A stretch of DNA of 64,000 nucleotides from Sepiola atlantica (lineage: Eukaryota; Mollusca; Cephalopoda; Sepiida; Sepiolidae): contig OY744537.1 in the NCBI GenBank assembly GCA_963556195.1, positions 23,924,441 to 23,988,440 on the forward strand, in the 5' to 3' direction. Shown here piece after piece: positions 53,632 through 63,879 of the stretch. Numbering within the stretch: position 1 is the stretch's first letter; every line of letters begins with the position of its first letter. Below the pieces are notes generated by a model. It was given only the letters and a program-made list of their open reading frames with translations, searched no databases and was not told where the DNA came from. Both the position numbers and the translations under genes were made by a program.

Positions 53632-53945
53632 CCCATTGATATTGTATAAGGGTTTATTTGGTACCACTGGTAATCCTTTCATGTTAAAGATTGATCCTGA
53701 AAACTTGGGTAAAAAATCCAAGTTGTATTGATTTATCATGAAAACTGACCGAGTTAGTGCTTCACATGTAAATGGAAAATGACTTTGTAAACCCAAAAAA
53801 GTCATATTCGAAATTTGACACTTTCCCATACTCGGATCTTGTCCAACTTCTTTTGTTGTTGTAGACTAGACCCAACCTAGCACAAAACCACCAAAAAACA
53901 AAATGTTGCGATTTTTGGGGGTCGATCAGTATATTGACCCGTCTA
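53632..53945 (-). repeat. Right terminal inverted repeat of the Academ element
   Basis: Its reverse complement matches 49815-50120; it has extra bases in TAGGTTGGGTCTAGTC and ACAACAAAAGAAG relative to the left copy. Confidence 0.9.
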
Positions 53946-53950
53946 ATATA
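53946..53950. other. Candidate target duplication ATATA (right)
   Basis: Pairs with 49810-49814. Confidence 0.45.
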
Positions 53951-54117
53951 ACATATATTAAAAACGACAGTCATCTTCTGTCAGTTCATTTTTATAGATA
54001 GATTCTTCAAGTTTATGTATATTTCTTACAGTTTCAGGATCAAAGACGCATAGGAATTGTCTGAAATCCAATTGAACTGAAGATTGTTGTTTTTCATGAA
54101 AAAATGTTGCCCCCCCC

Positions 54118-54145
54118 TCCCCTACACACACACACACACACATAC
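54118..54145. repeat. (CA)n microsatellite
   Basis: ACACACACA after a C-run at 54109-54118. Confidence 0.9.
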
Positions 54146-54149
54146 ATAT

Positions 54150-54245
54150 TTAGGAAACATTTGTTCTGCTACCTAAAATTTTCAGGTATAAACGCGAGGG
54201 TCATCTTATGCTATGGATACACTTGCTATGTCTAGCCATACTCTA
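54150..54245 (+). repeat. Dispersed repeat H
   Basis: TTGTTCTGCTACCTAAAATT and GGGTCATCTTATGCTATGGA match 47495-47560; CTTGCTATGTCTAGCCATAC matches the reverse of 45060-45085. Confidence 0.55.
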
Positions 54246-54330
54246 AAGTCGTGATGCAACGATAAAACTGCCTATGAATGATTGTGTTTATGTGTGTATT
54301 TTATACAAAACAAAAATCATTGGTTTTAGT

Positions 54331-54545
54331 TGGATTATTCAGACTACTATTCTCATCTTGGGTGTTAATCTCATAACATTTCGGCAGATGTAACCTCCGA
54401 CCTTCTTAAGGTACACCTTTTCGAACTCGGGAATCTTTATGTCAAGTTCGAAAAGATGCACCTGAAGAAGGTCGGAGGTTACATCGGCCGAAACGTCGTG
54501 AGAATAACACCCAAAATGAGAATAGTAGTTCAAATAATCCAAATT
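54331..54545. repeat. Palindromic pair of family HH SINE 3' ends
   Basis: The left arm (minus orientation) 54331-54425 and right arm 54435-54540 are complementary around a short spacer GGGAATCTTTATGTCAA. The right arm retains the hammerhead-like motif; in the left arm CTGAAGA has become TTAAGA. Confidence 0.85.
54457..54502 (+). ncRNA. Hammerhead-like fold inside family HH
   Basis: CTGAAGA 54462-54468, extra A, stem II GGTCG (54470-54474) with CGGCC (54485-54489), GAAAC 54490-54494, palindromic ACGT, and C54497 as residue 17 (GTC). Stem I pairs CAC (54459-54461) with GTG (54498-54500), then a mismatch and one more pair. Confidence 0.6.
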
Positions 54546-54559
54546 ATCAATCCTCATCT

Positions 54560-55605
54560 AAAAAATGTGAAAAATAATAAAACTGATATTTAGTAGTGGA
54601 ATATTTTAGTGCTAGCAGAAAGAACCGGTGTTGCCAAGGATTCAATGTCCTTCTGCTCCCAGCCCATAACACCATATTACCTTTTAAATTTTTATTTTTT
54701 TACATTTTATAATATTCAATTTTAGGAGATGCAACTAGAAGATGAACTCAGCATTGATTGTGTATGTATCTACATGTTAAACAGAATAACCGGATGAATG
54801 AATACATAAAATTATAAAATATAATTAAGAAATGAGGATGGGATCTGACGCGGACATAAAATTGACTAAACTCATGCCCTGGCAAAAAATGTAGCCATTC
54901 AATTTTTGTGTGTTAACCTTATTTTATTATTATTATATATTAACTATCAAATATCTAGTACTAAAAAAAAAAAAAATCAATATATATCTCATAGGAGTAA
55001 TAATTTGAGCTACTCTAAATCATTTCTCCATAAATAGATTGTGTCAGATGGATTTATTACTACTACTCTATTTTGTAAAACATAGTGTAGACTCATGATT
55101 TTACAACAATTATAAATATCACTTTTACTCCACTACAAATCATATATGTGTACATGTATTTCTATTTCTATTTAAAATTTTATATTCAAATATAAATATT
55201 ATAACATAAAGCAATTGTAATAGCTCAATAGTGTAAAAGTATAGCTATACTGTATACAATATTTATTTAATTTTATACCACATCCAATGGTATGCGTATA
55301 TGTTGCGACTAGGATACATTAAGATCATAAGTTCCATTTGAAAAAAAAAAAAAAAAAGGATATGATGCTGATAATGAGTACTGATTGTAATTTAGGCTTT
55401 GATTGCCTTTTTTTTTTTGTCATTGTTTTTGCTTTGTTTTATATAATTAGAACTGAGGATGTCCACACCAAGAAATAAATGTACAAAAGCATTTTACATA
55501 TATCTTGGTGTAAGCCGAAACAATTGTATGCTGAATAAAAAAACAAGATTTGTGAAATTATGTGAATCTGTCCTTCATTGGATATGGTATAAAATGAAAT
55601 AAAAA
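54560..55605. other. No gene recognised
   Basis: AT-rich; A-runs at 54965-54977 and 55341-55357, T-run at 55409-55419. I see no repeat shared with the rest of the window. Confidence 0.5.
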
Positions 55606-55607
55606 AT

Positions 55608-55611
<4 letters not shown>

Positions 55612-55647
<36 letters not shown>
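55612..55647. repeat. (TA)n microsatellite
   Basis: Uninterrupted, just upstream of a SINE. Confidence 0.95.
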
Positions 55648-55648
<1 letters not shown>

Positions 55649-55658
55649 CCGTGTAAGT

Positions 55659-55670
55659 AATTCAAAAATT
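55659..55670. other. 12-bp target duplication AATTCAAAAATT (left)
   Basis: Exact match to 55984-55995. Confidence 0.85.
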
Positions 55671-55983
55671 CAGCCACGGGTTTTTAAACCCACCTAATGG
55701 ACTGGTATTGTCCTGGCCTTTGGGTCTGGATTTACGCCGGTCTATTAGGGGTTGTCTGGTCCTGTGCAGTTCTAGGAGGTGCACCCTCCCAGGCTTCGCC
55801 TCCCCTCTTTGGGGAGGAGTAAGTTTATTGCTTACTGTCTGAGGCGCCCCTACCGGGGAATGCCGACGGGGCTGCCCAGGCAATTTTTAAATGGCCAGAA
55901 TACTCACCTCGAGCTCTGGCTTATCTAATCCAACTTTCCCGACCTTGTGTCACATTTTACCTTGTGGGAGGTAGATAAATAGC
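55671..55983 (+). repeat. SINE of the U2-headed family lacking the U2 head
   Basis: It starts CAGCCACGGGTTTTTAAACC and joins the common body at GGTATTGTCCTGGCC. The body hairpins and CTACCGGGGAATGCCGACGG are conserved, and the tail is GGTAGATAAATAG. The target duplication shows that this is the complete insertion. The first 20 or so bases are thus either an alternative head or non-templated sequence added on 5' truncation. The hairpin arms (CCTAATGGACTGG with CCGGTCTATTAGG) remain fully paired although both sides changed. Confidence 0.9.
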
Positions 55984-55995
55984 AATTCAAAAATT
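55984..55995. other. 12-bp target duplication (right)
   Basis: Identical to 55659-55670. Confidence 0.85.
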
Positions 55996-56098
55996 GTCTC
56001 AAAGACGATTTCAAGTGCTTTGGAATTGATGTTGGAGAATACGAGGGGGTGGCTGTAGATAGTCAAGGTGGAGGAAAGCACTTTTTGAAAAGAATAGG

Positions 56099-56389
56099 AT
56101 GAAACACCCACAGCAGAAGAGAGCAGCGAGGAAGAAACGGAACGCGACACCTCCACCACATGAAAGAAACATGGAACACCTAAGATGCCAAGCGTGCAAC
56201 TTGGTAACTATGTCACGTGCAGGTTTGTTGAATCACCAACGAGGGCATGTTTTGCAAAATCAATCACTGATAAGAGGTGGCTTCATTTATGGAATTGCCT
56301 ACACCTGCCACTTCTGTGGTATGGTCTGTGAAAGTCTGACAGGCCTGAAGAGCCACATCCGCGCCTCTCACTGGGAACCTTCACACTAA
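56099..56389 (+). pseudogene. Two C2H2 zinc fingers, transposon or gene fragment
   Basis: This open frame of 96 codons has two fingers: CQACNLVTMSRAGLLNHQRG-H (about residues 30-51) and CHFCGMVCESLTGLKSHIRA-SH (about 70-92). Each has the C-x2-C-x12-H-x3-4-H spacing with the AGLxxH / TGLKSH hydrophobic pattern. The N-terminal part is basic (QKRAARKKRN). GC content exceeds the flanks. Such GLKSHxRxxH fingers occur at the ends of some LINE-encoded proteins in molluscs and in host C2H2 genes. Upstream sequence after 55995 continues in the same style without a clear domain. No splice context is convincing. Confidence 0.55.
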
Positions 56390-56449
56390 TATCACATCGA
56401 TACGCCAAAAGTGATCATATTCATAATCGAATAGGCAGCCACCATATAT

Positions 56450-56685
56450 GTAAATTAAAAAGGAAAAGCAGATGACCTAAAACTCAACGTTTTTCCCAGT
56501 AGTTGTGTGGGCTTTATCAAGAGCGAAAAAGCTAAAAGCTGCAAAGAACGAGATCTGTAAATTACTGATCTTCTCATTCTTTGTCACTTTTAGCTTTTTC
56601 ACACTTGATAAAGCCCACACAACAGCTGGGCAAAACGTTGAGTTTTAGGTCATCCGCTTTTCCTTTTTAATTCGTACTGTCGGAT
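56450..56685. repeat. Hairpin element with degraded hammerhead-like arms
   Basis: The left arm starts AAAAAGGAAAAGCAGATGAC and is complementary to 56580-56672, ending GTCATCCGCTTTTCCTTTTT. Each arm has a TTGATAAAGCCCA...TGGG/GGGC...AAAACGTTGAG motif, which looks like a mutated CTGATGA / stem II / GAAACGTT. The layout is the same as at 1338-1509, but the family is different. Confidence 0.75.
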
Positions 56686-56705
56686 TTATTGTATCCTTTT
56701 ATTTG

Positions 56706-56708
<3 letters not shown>

Positions 56709-56745
<37 letters not shown>

Positions 56746-56847
56746 ACACATACACACTTATATATATATATATATAAACACACACACACTTATATATACA
56801 CACACACACACACTTATATATACACACACACACATATACTTATATAT

Positions 56848-56882
<35 letters not shown>
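56709..56882. repeat. Compound TA/CA microsatellite
   Basis: Blocks of (TA)n and (CA)n alternate with TTATATATACACAC joints. The Tyr/Ile/Thr/His-rich frame over it is an artefact. Confidence 0.95.
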
Positions 56883-56967
56883 AACGACCGGTAAAATGAA
56901 TAAAATCTTGGTCACTGGAATTTTAGCCTAATATTGTCTATTTATATATGCTCTGTTGTTATACGTT

Positions 56968-57530
56968 GTATACTTGTCCCAGGATGGGTAAAATTAATTC
57001 CTTGTATAGAACAGTTTTGCACCACTTTTTTGTCTCCCTACGAAGATTAAAATCGAGATATATGATACTAAACATTATATCTATAATCCTTATTCCAATT
57101 TCGATCAAAATCCATTACATGATTTTGATTCTAGAAAATGTCTAAAATTTAAGGCCTAAATTTAAGAGAGTTTAAGAAATGATTATGGATCAAATTCAAT
57201 GCAAATCTGAAATATTTGAATTTTCAAATGGAAGGTTTTGCCCATAGTATGCCCCTAAAATCTCTTTAAAATACTTCAAAGAATCTGAAATTTGGAGAAT
57301 ATTAATTGATGTCTAATACCTATTCTTAAAATGTTACAAAAATTGGAGGGAGTGGGTGAATTTTCACAAATGGTATTGCATAAAACTAAATTAAACTAAA
57401 TATATCTCACATTATTCGCCATCATATCTAGCAGCCGTGTTCCAAAATTCATAATGATCAGTTAATTAGTTTAAGGGTGAATTCTATATATAGAAATATA
57501 TAAACATATCCACATACATAACTTTTTATA
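56968..57530 (+). repeat. Dispersed repeat F, copy 2
   Basis: Aligns with 45755-46345 along its length. Confidence 0.75.
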
Positions 57531-57669
57531 TAAATAGATGAATATATATGCATGCATATTTGTTAGAATGACCATACTTTGTTTATAAAAGCACGTTCTC
57601 AAAGTTCTTTATTTCTGCTTTCATTATTTATAATAATTATAATAATAGCAATTATAATAAACTTTACTG

Positions 57670-57722
57670 GTCGATTACAATTGTTTTGATGGGATTGTTC
57701 ACAACTCATCAGATGCGTTTGA
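57670..57722 (-). ncRNA. Degraded hammerhead-like motif
   Basis: Minus strand: CTGATGA (complement of 57706-57712), then GTTGT/ACAAT stem II, then AAAAC in place of GAAAC and the palindrome ACAATTGT. G12 is lost, so it would be inactive. Confidence 0.4.
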
Positions 57723-57872
57723 AATGAAAGCATTGAATCAATTGTAATAGACAAATAAATCCAAATATAGATTGTTATGCGTGTGTGTAGTTGTATTGTT
57801 TACTACATCTATAAAAAGGAAAGAGTGCTTAGAACGAATGATCTTAAAAATGTAAGAAACTAGCAATCATCG

Positions 57873-57886
57873 TCTGCTGTTGATTT
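57873..57886. other. 14-bp target duplication TCTGCTGTTGATTT (left)
   Basis: Exact match to 58254-58267. Confidence 0.95.
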
Positions 57887-58253
57887 CGGTCGAGATCAAA
57901 GTGTAGTATCTGTTCCGATGGATACTGCACCCTATAGTCTGGTATTGTCTTGGCCTTCGGGGCTTGATTTACGCCGGTCTATGGGATTGTCCTGTGCAGT
58001 TCTAGGAGGTCCACCCTCCCAGGCTTTGCCTCCCCTCTTTGGGGAGGAGTAAGTTAATTGCTTACTGCTTGAGGCGCCCCTACCGGGGAATGCCGACGGG
58101 GCTGCCCAGGCAATTTTTGATGGTCAGAGTGCTCACCTCTCGGGCGCTGGCTTTTCAACCCCCACTTTCCGACCCGAGCTTGGGTCACATCTTACTTGTG
58201 GGAGTAGGATAAAAACTGGCCTTGTGCCTAACTCCTGGAGAGGAGTAAATTAC
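57887..58253 (+). repeat. U2-headed SINE, copy 4, with perfect target duplication
   Basis: It starts CGGTCGAGATCAAAGTGTAG, then TATCTGTTCCGATGGATACT, so the U2 head is truncated by about ten bases relative to copy 2. The body hairpin (CATAG-tctgg / ccggt-CTATG) and downstream blocks are present. The tail is GAGAGGAGTAAATTAC. Copies 2 and 4 share the long 3' end with the GGCCTTGTGCCTAACTCCTG block; copies 3 and 55671 have a shorter one, so there are two 3' subfamilies. Confidence 0.95.
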
Positions 58254-58267
58254 TCTGCTGTTGATTT
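58254..58267. other. 14-bp target duplication (right)
   Basis: Identical to 57873-57886. Confidence 0.95.
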
Positions 58268-58269
58268 TA

Positions 58270-59960
58270 TTCTTCAAACTTATACATATAATAAAGTATT
58301 ATTATATCCGCTCTCTTTATGGCCTGGAGAGGGTTGGACACCAACAAAGTTTATCCAGCCCAAGGCACACATCGTGGATATCTTCCAAACTGTAAATTTG
58401 GTAATATTTTTCACACACAAATGTGGCTTATCTTAACATTTTACTGCTGTTTCATGGATTATCCAATTATCACAAGTGTATAAATAAACTCCTACATAAA
58501 TTTGAATACAAATTCAAATTGCTAAATTAGTATTCAAATATATGAAAACGTTCACTCATGAACTTCCAATGATTAAATGATCCATGAAACTTCAGTAAAG
58601 TGTTAAGTTACATTTATTATTGTTATAAAGCTCAATCTGAAAGGATATTGATACACTTATATGTGCTAGGTCTGCTATCTTGATTTAGCCGAGAAATTTA
58701 TTTGTGCTATGTGAACAAAATTTGATTTTATACCATTAAAAAATTTTTTTTGACTCAACCATTTTCTTTTCTCTCTAGATTAGTAAATAAATTAATGAGA
58801 AAAGGTGAATTTGACTGTTGAGTCAGAGCTAATTCATTGCATGTAAAGTAGGAGTCGTGAAAATTGGCCAACTCTAAATCTAAAAGAAATTGTGATACAT
58901 GATGTAAAATTCCAAAACAAAAAATATATCAAAATCATGTCGTCATTATTAAGTGGTGGTCATAGTTAAAACTATAAATTAAAAAATATATATATATTAA
59001 AAAAAAAAAATTAAGAAAAAAAAAAAAAAAAAAACTATTAATAATTACACAAAAATTGTGATTTTTTTTGGCCTTGAGCATTTTTCATGTATCACTTCTT
59101 TTGTTTTTAATTGAATTTTTTAGATTAATTAATTAAAAAAAAAAAACATAAGTTGAATTCACAGAACCTTGAAAAAACTTGCACATAATCTTTAAAAATT
59201 AAAACGCTTTAAATAATATAGCATATATAAAGTATTTCTAGTGGATAAGAATATTTTTATACATTTAAAAAAGTTAAGGAGTCAGAATCTGAATTGAGCG
59301 CTTAGGCTACGGACTCCACAGCATTGATTGTAAACGTGTTATGATGATGATTCTGTTTCCTTTAAATGCAGCAGATTGAACAAGGTTTACTCTAATACAC
59401 ATTTATTTGTTTGAATATACAAAAGTTTTATTGCTTTGCATATATAAACGATATATCAATAGGCTCTTTCGTTACATAAGGAAATCGCTTAATTTTTTTA
59501 TCATAACATATGTGTGTGTTTAATCAAGATAGTAATTTTCCAAAAAATTAAATAAAGATTTTTTTTACAACACTTATATATTCCAGTGTCATATAAGGCT
59601 ACCTTTTTTTTTTTTTAAAGTTTTTTTAAGTTTTTTTTTTTTTTTTTTTTAAAGAAAGATTCACTACAGAAGATGGGGTAAAAAAATTATTTTTTTAAAT
59701 AAATAAAACGAGCAGCATCTTTGAAAATAATTTTCTAAAAGAAAAAAAAAAAATTATTTTTATTTGAAACAATTGCAGTAAATTCCAGATGAAGGATGAG
59801 ATTAAGTTACTTTACAAGTAGCATTACAATATCTATAAGTGTGCGTATTTCTATGTGGTTTACAATTCAACAAAGTAAGCCAGAATGAATTAAAAAAAAA
59901 AGAAAAAAAGTGTATATTTTTCTACCAATTCAATTATTGACAAGAAGGACGAGTGACCGA
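58270..59960. other. No gene recognised
   Basis: AT-rich. A-runs at 58999-59036 and T-runs at 59605-59650 stand out. TTTACTGCTGTTTCATGGAT near 58440 resembles TTTACTGCAGTTTCATGGGA near 45190, a small shared repeat. Confidence 0.5.
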
Positions 59961-59964
59961 GTTT

Positions 59965-60175
59965 ATTCACCTGTTTCCCACTCCAGCAAGGTACGACATG
60001 ACGTCAGTTTATCGTGGGAAATCCAGCCCCCAAATAGAGAGCACTCTGGATGGTTATAAAAATAGGATGAATCAAACTCGTCGACATTGCCCCGGTTGGG
60101 GCACCTCAGGTGATCGGTAATAAACCAATCCCCCCTCCCGGAGGAGGTAATGCCTAGGAAGATGTTTTTTTTTTC
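59965..60175 (-). repeat. Diverged U2-headed SINE body
   Basis: In reverse order it keeps AGAGCACTCTGGATGG, CATTGCCCCGGTTGGGGCAC, CCTCAGGTGATCGGTAATAA and CTCCCGGAGGAGG, matching the SINE body. The centre CCCCGGTTGGGGC has become a better hairpin. No U2 head. Confidence 0.65.
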
Positions 60176-60179
60176 TTGA

Positions 60180-60590
60180 GACTGAACAGGACCATACTCC
60201 AATCTAATATTAACCCCTGATGCTTGAAAATCAGGCCAGTATTGTGACTGAGTTTGTATCAAGGGATAGAAATCACATGACCTCGTTTTCTTTTTCTTTT
60301 TTCTTATGCCCTTGTCACTTTGTGCACCTATCAGTCCCTCCCCTCCTCCTTCATCCCAGTTTTACTGATCCCCCCCCCCCCCCAACTGTCTTTCAAGCAA
60401 CCTCTCTTATTTTTCTTTTCATTAGACTGATGTTTAAGGGCTTTCTCCCCCTCCCTTTCTCTTTTTTTCTTTTTTACTTTTAAATCATTATTCCTCCCTC
60501 CCCTCCGCCAAAAGAAGAGAGCTCTTAAATTTTACTACACATGGAGTTTTGACAGAGATAAAGGAGTGAAGATGATGCTTGTACAAACAA

Positions 60591-60621
<31 letters not shown>

Positions 60622-60955
60622 GAAATATGATTTTGTTTTGTAAAGGTAACTCAGTAAGAGAAATGAAATATTTAAGTATCATTAGGTTAATTTTTGGAGT
60701 AAAAAAAAAAATCATTATATTATTAATTGTTTATATTATTTTTAATTGTTATATATTTATTTGTTTGATTATTATTACCACCATCACTGTGTAGAAACAA
60801 AAATAATAATAAAACTAAAATTCAGTATAAAACATTTTTTAAAACAGGTTTCTTTTAAAAATATTCTCAAAACTAAAAAGTCTAAGAAAAAAATTACTGA
60901 CATAAGAATTTTTTTTACAAATGGATACTCAATATTAAGATAATTATTCGGACTC
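60180..60955. other. No gene; C-run and CA repeat
   Basis: C-run at 60370-60382; (CA)n at 60590-60616; the rest is AT-rich. Confidence 0.5.
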
Positions 60956-61030
60956 CTATATTCATCATCATATTCGGTTAAACGTCTGTTTTATATGCTG
61001 GCATATGTTGGACGGCTTTAAACATTTGAT
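60955..61030 (-). repeat. LINE 3' terminus with GATGATGA tail
   Basis: On the minus strand, CCAACATATGCCAGCATATA, AACAGACGTTTAACC and ATGATGATGAATATAGGAGT match the LINE end at 38885-38954. Only the last 70 bp or so are present. Confidence 0.75.
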
Positions 61031-61034
61031 CATG

Positions 61035-61860
61035 GAATTTTTGACAATTAATAGTGCAGCTAATATTAATGTAGATGATAGATTAAAAAAAACACTAGTA
61101 CTTTTTTTTTTTTTAGTTCATTATAGCAACAAGAATAGCAATAAGGTATAAAAAATAACTTTAAAAACTCTGCAGTGGCACCCACATTGTTTAGTCTGAG
61201 ACAATGGAAAACTTTCACAACTGGAAAGAAATGGAGAGAAAACTTATTGTCACTCAGATTCCAGAGAAAACAACTCAGCAATGACAAAACGAAAATCCTA
61301 TTATAAAAATCAGCAAGAAATAATTGGTAATTGTACTACACGAACATCAAGTGAGTTACAATAGTAATGGAATGGAACAGAAACTACTGATATTTTGAGG
61401 AGACTTTGGGTCATTCCGAGTCCAGGAAAAGACGCTGGTTGTTATCAATGAGAAATCACTAGTAACGGCTGGTGCAAGAACTCTAAATGAGTAATAATAA
61501 AATAAAATTCAGTACAAAAAACTATTAAAAAAATCTTTTGATATAATTTTTTTTCTACTTAAAAATATCTCTTCATATAATTGTTTCCTATCAAAAATAT
61601 CTTGCTATCATTTTTTATCAAATTGTTTTGTAAATTCTTTTTAAAAGTGTATCTCATTGGATAGAATTTTTTCCTTCGTTTTTGAGTTGGTCGAATGAAT
61701 TTGTTGCACTTGTGTATAATGTAAATAGAAGAATATAAAGTAGATGAATAAGACACGGACATAAGAATGAAGTTGTGTACAACAAAGATTTGCAGATTTC
61801 AGTCTTTAGGATACAGAGGAAATTCCACAATAAATTGATAGCAGCAAATCAGTTGTAATA
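61035..61860. other. No gene recognised
   Basis: AT-rich; frames at 61066-61287 and 61559-61762 (minus) have no recognisable domain. Confidence 0.5.
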
Positions 61861-61863
61861 ACA

Positions 61864-62612
61864 GCTGTAATTAACAATGCCAAAGTATTAACGGTTGTAA
61901 TTAACATATACCAAAGTATTAACAGTTGTAATTAACATATACCTAAGTATTAACAGTTGTAATTAACATATACCAAAGTATTAACAGTTGTAATTAACAT
62001 ATACCAAAGTATTAACAGTTGTAATTAACATATACCAAAGTATTAACAGTTGTAATTAACATATACCAAAGTATTAACAGTTGTAATTAACATATACCAA
62101 AGTATTAACAGTTGTAATTAACATATACCAAAGTATTAACAGTTGTAATTAACATATACCAAAGTATTAACAGTTGTAATTAACATATACCAAAGTATTA
62201 ACAGTTGTAATTAACATATACCAAAGTATTAACAGTTGTAATTAACATATACCAAAGTATTAACAGTTGTAATTAACATATACCAAAGTATTAACAGTTG
62301 TAATTAACATATACCAAAGTATTAACAGTTGTAATTAACATATACCAAAGTATTAAAAATTGTAATTAACCATACCAAAGTATTAACAGTTGTAATTAAC
62401 CATACCAAAGTATTAACAGCTGTAATTAACCATACCAAAGTATTAACAGCTGTAATTAACCATACCAAAGTATTAACAGCTGTAATTAACCATACCAAAG
62501 TATTAACAGCTGTAATTAACCATACCAAAGTATTAACAGTTGTAATTAACCATACCAAAGTATTAACAGTTGTAATTAACCATATCAAAGTATTAACAGT
62601 TGTAATTAACCA
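61864..62612. repeat. 30-31 bp minisatellite, about 24 units, two subtypes
   Basis: The unit is AGTATTAACAGTTGTAATTA plus ACATATACCAA (31 bp) in the first two-thirds and ACCATACCAA (30 bp) from about 62360 on, with a GTTGTAATT/GCTGTAATT alternation. The 30-bp part is a multiple of three and gives a repetitive minus-strand frame (WLITTVNTLV), which is not a gene. Confidence 0.95.
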
Positions 62613-63875
62613 TTTCAAGTTTACTTAAATAGTAGTGTCTTCATTTATCACTCCAAGCTTACTTTACTGATTAATTGACCATTTCAACGACTGATGTAAT
62701 TGCTTTAACTTACTATTTCAATAGTACTGAAATAGTAGTAATATAGGGCGGCACACTTAAAATTAGCCCCAAAACGAGTGGACTGGAAGAATGTAAAAAT
62801 GAGGTAGTGAAAGTAGGTCTTTCATTTCGTACTTGTTTGGGATTATTAGCATACTCATTGGATGAGACAAACAAAAACAAAATTTGGATCATCAGAAAGT
62901 AACATATTCAGCATATGACACACAAAATATATTGGCTGATAGATCGGGCTACGTTTAAGTGGACCATCCTGTATAAAAATAACGGCCCACACTAATTTAT
63001 AATGCACAGACTATTGGTAACACTTGTAGTTATAAGTTTTAGTACGTATTTGACCCAAAGAAATCTGTAGTATATTTTATACATTGCATAAATATTGTTC
63101 ATTTTATTATTAAAAAAAAAGAAGAAAAAAAAGAAAATGTTGTACTACAAGGAACCACTTCAGTTGTGAAAACTTTGTTGCAGTTTAGTACATAAACAAA
63201 AGTTCCTATTCATAAAAATATAAATGATTAATTTTTCAAATCCTGCTTGATTGGTTGATCTTATAAATAAATCGTAGTTTATAGAATTGATTGCCTTTTG
63301 AAAAAAAAACCAAAAAACTTTTATTTGGTTCATGTCATTATAGGGAGTGGTATTAAATTTCATAGGAAGAATCATTTAACAAAAAAATAAAATAAATAAA
63401 GATGTCCACTATCTACATAATTAAATAAAGTCTTTTTTTATAACACGATTTATGAGAATTATCATTCAAGGATTTGCTGCAGTCTAATAAATTATAATGA
63501 GTTTGATAAATATTATTTAATAGAATGAACCAAAAAAATGTGGCGTTTGCCCTTTATAAAAAAAAAACTAGTGTGTCCATGCTGTCAAAAATGGCGCACA
63601 TTTTTTTTATTTTTTTATTATTATTGTTTCCTATCTTACTGATGACCTTTATAATTAAAGTCACTTGGAAAAAAAATAGTTGTTTTGTTTACAAATTATA
63701 ATTCTATTTCAGGCTAGCTGCTGCTTAATGAACAGATAGATACACATAGCAACATAAACATTTTTTGCCACTACAAATTACGCATATATATGTCAATAGA
63801 AAATGTACTTCACTTACACTAAAAACATGTTTTGTAAACATATTAAAGTAGTAATATTAGGTTTTGAAATTTTTT
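62613..63875. other. No gene recognised
   Basis: The stretch 62740-62960 is less AT-rich (GGGCGGCACACTTAAAATTA to GTGGACCATCCTGTATAAAA) and may be a repeat whose other copies lie outside the window. The rest is AT-rich. Confidence 0.45.
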
Positions 63876-63879
63876 AGAT

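Larger units (their letters stand above)
49815..53945 (+). mobile_element. Academ-type DNA transposon, 4131 bp, complete but inactive
   Basis: The ends TAGATGGGTCAATATACTG (49815-49833) and its complement at 53927-53945 continue as terminal inverted repeats of about 305-315 bp with scattered differences and a few indels. Between them lies one gene-like region (about 50440-53615) encoding, in order, a CxxC motif, a long unassigned region, XPG/FEN1-like nuclease motifs and an eight-cysteine finger. XPG nuclease plus Cys8 finger is the described signature of Academ transposons. At least seven frameshifts and several stops make it non-autonomous now. Confidence 0.8.

Noticed and set aside
56689..56883. 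Tyr/Ile/Thr/His-rich 64-residue protein
   Set aside because: Translation of a TA/CA microsatellite.
61864..62612. CRISPR-like array of 30-31 bp repeats
   Set aside because: The units are contiguous with no unique spacers, and the sequence is eukaryotic; it is a minisatellite. The same applies to 3490-4300.
62322..62618. Repeat protein WLITTVNTLV on the minus strand
   Set aside because: The 30-bp unit is a multiple of three, so the frame stays open by chance; the 31-bp part of the same array breaks it.
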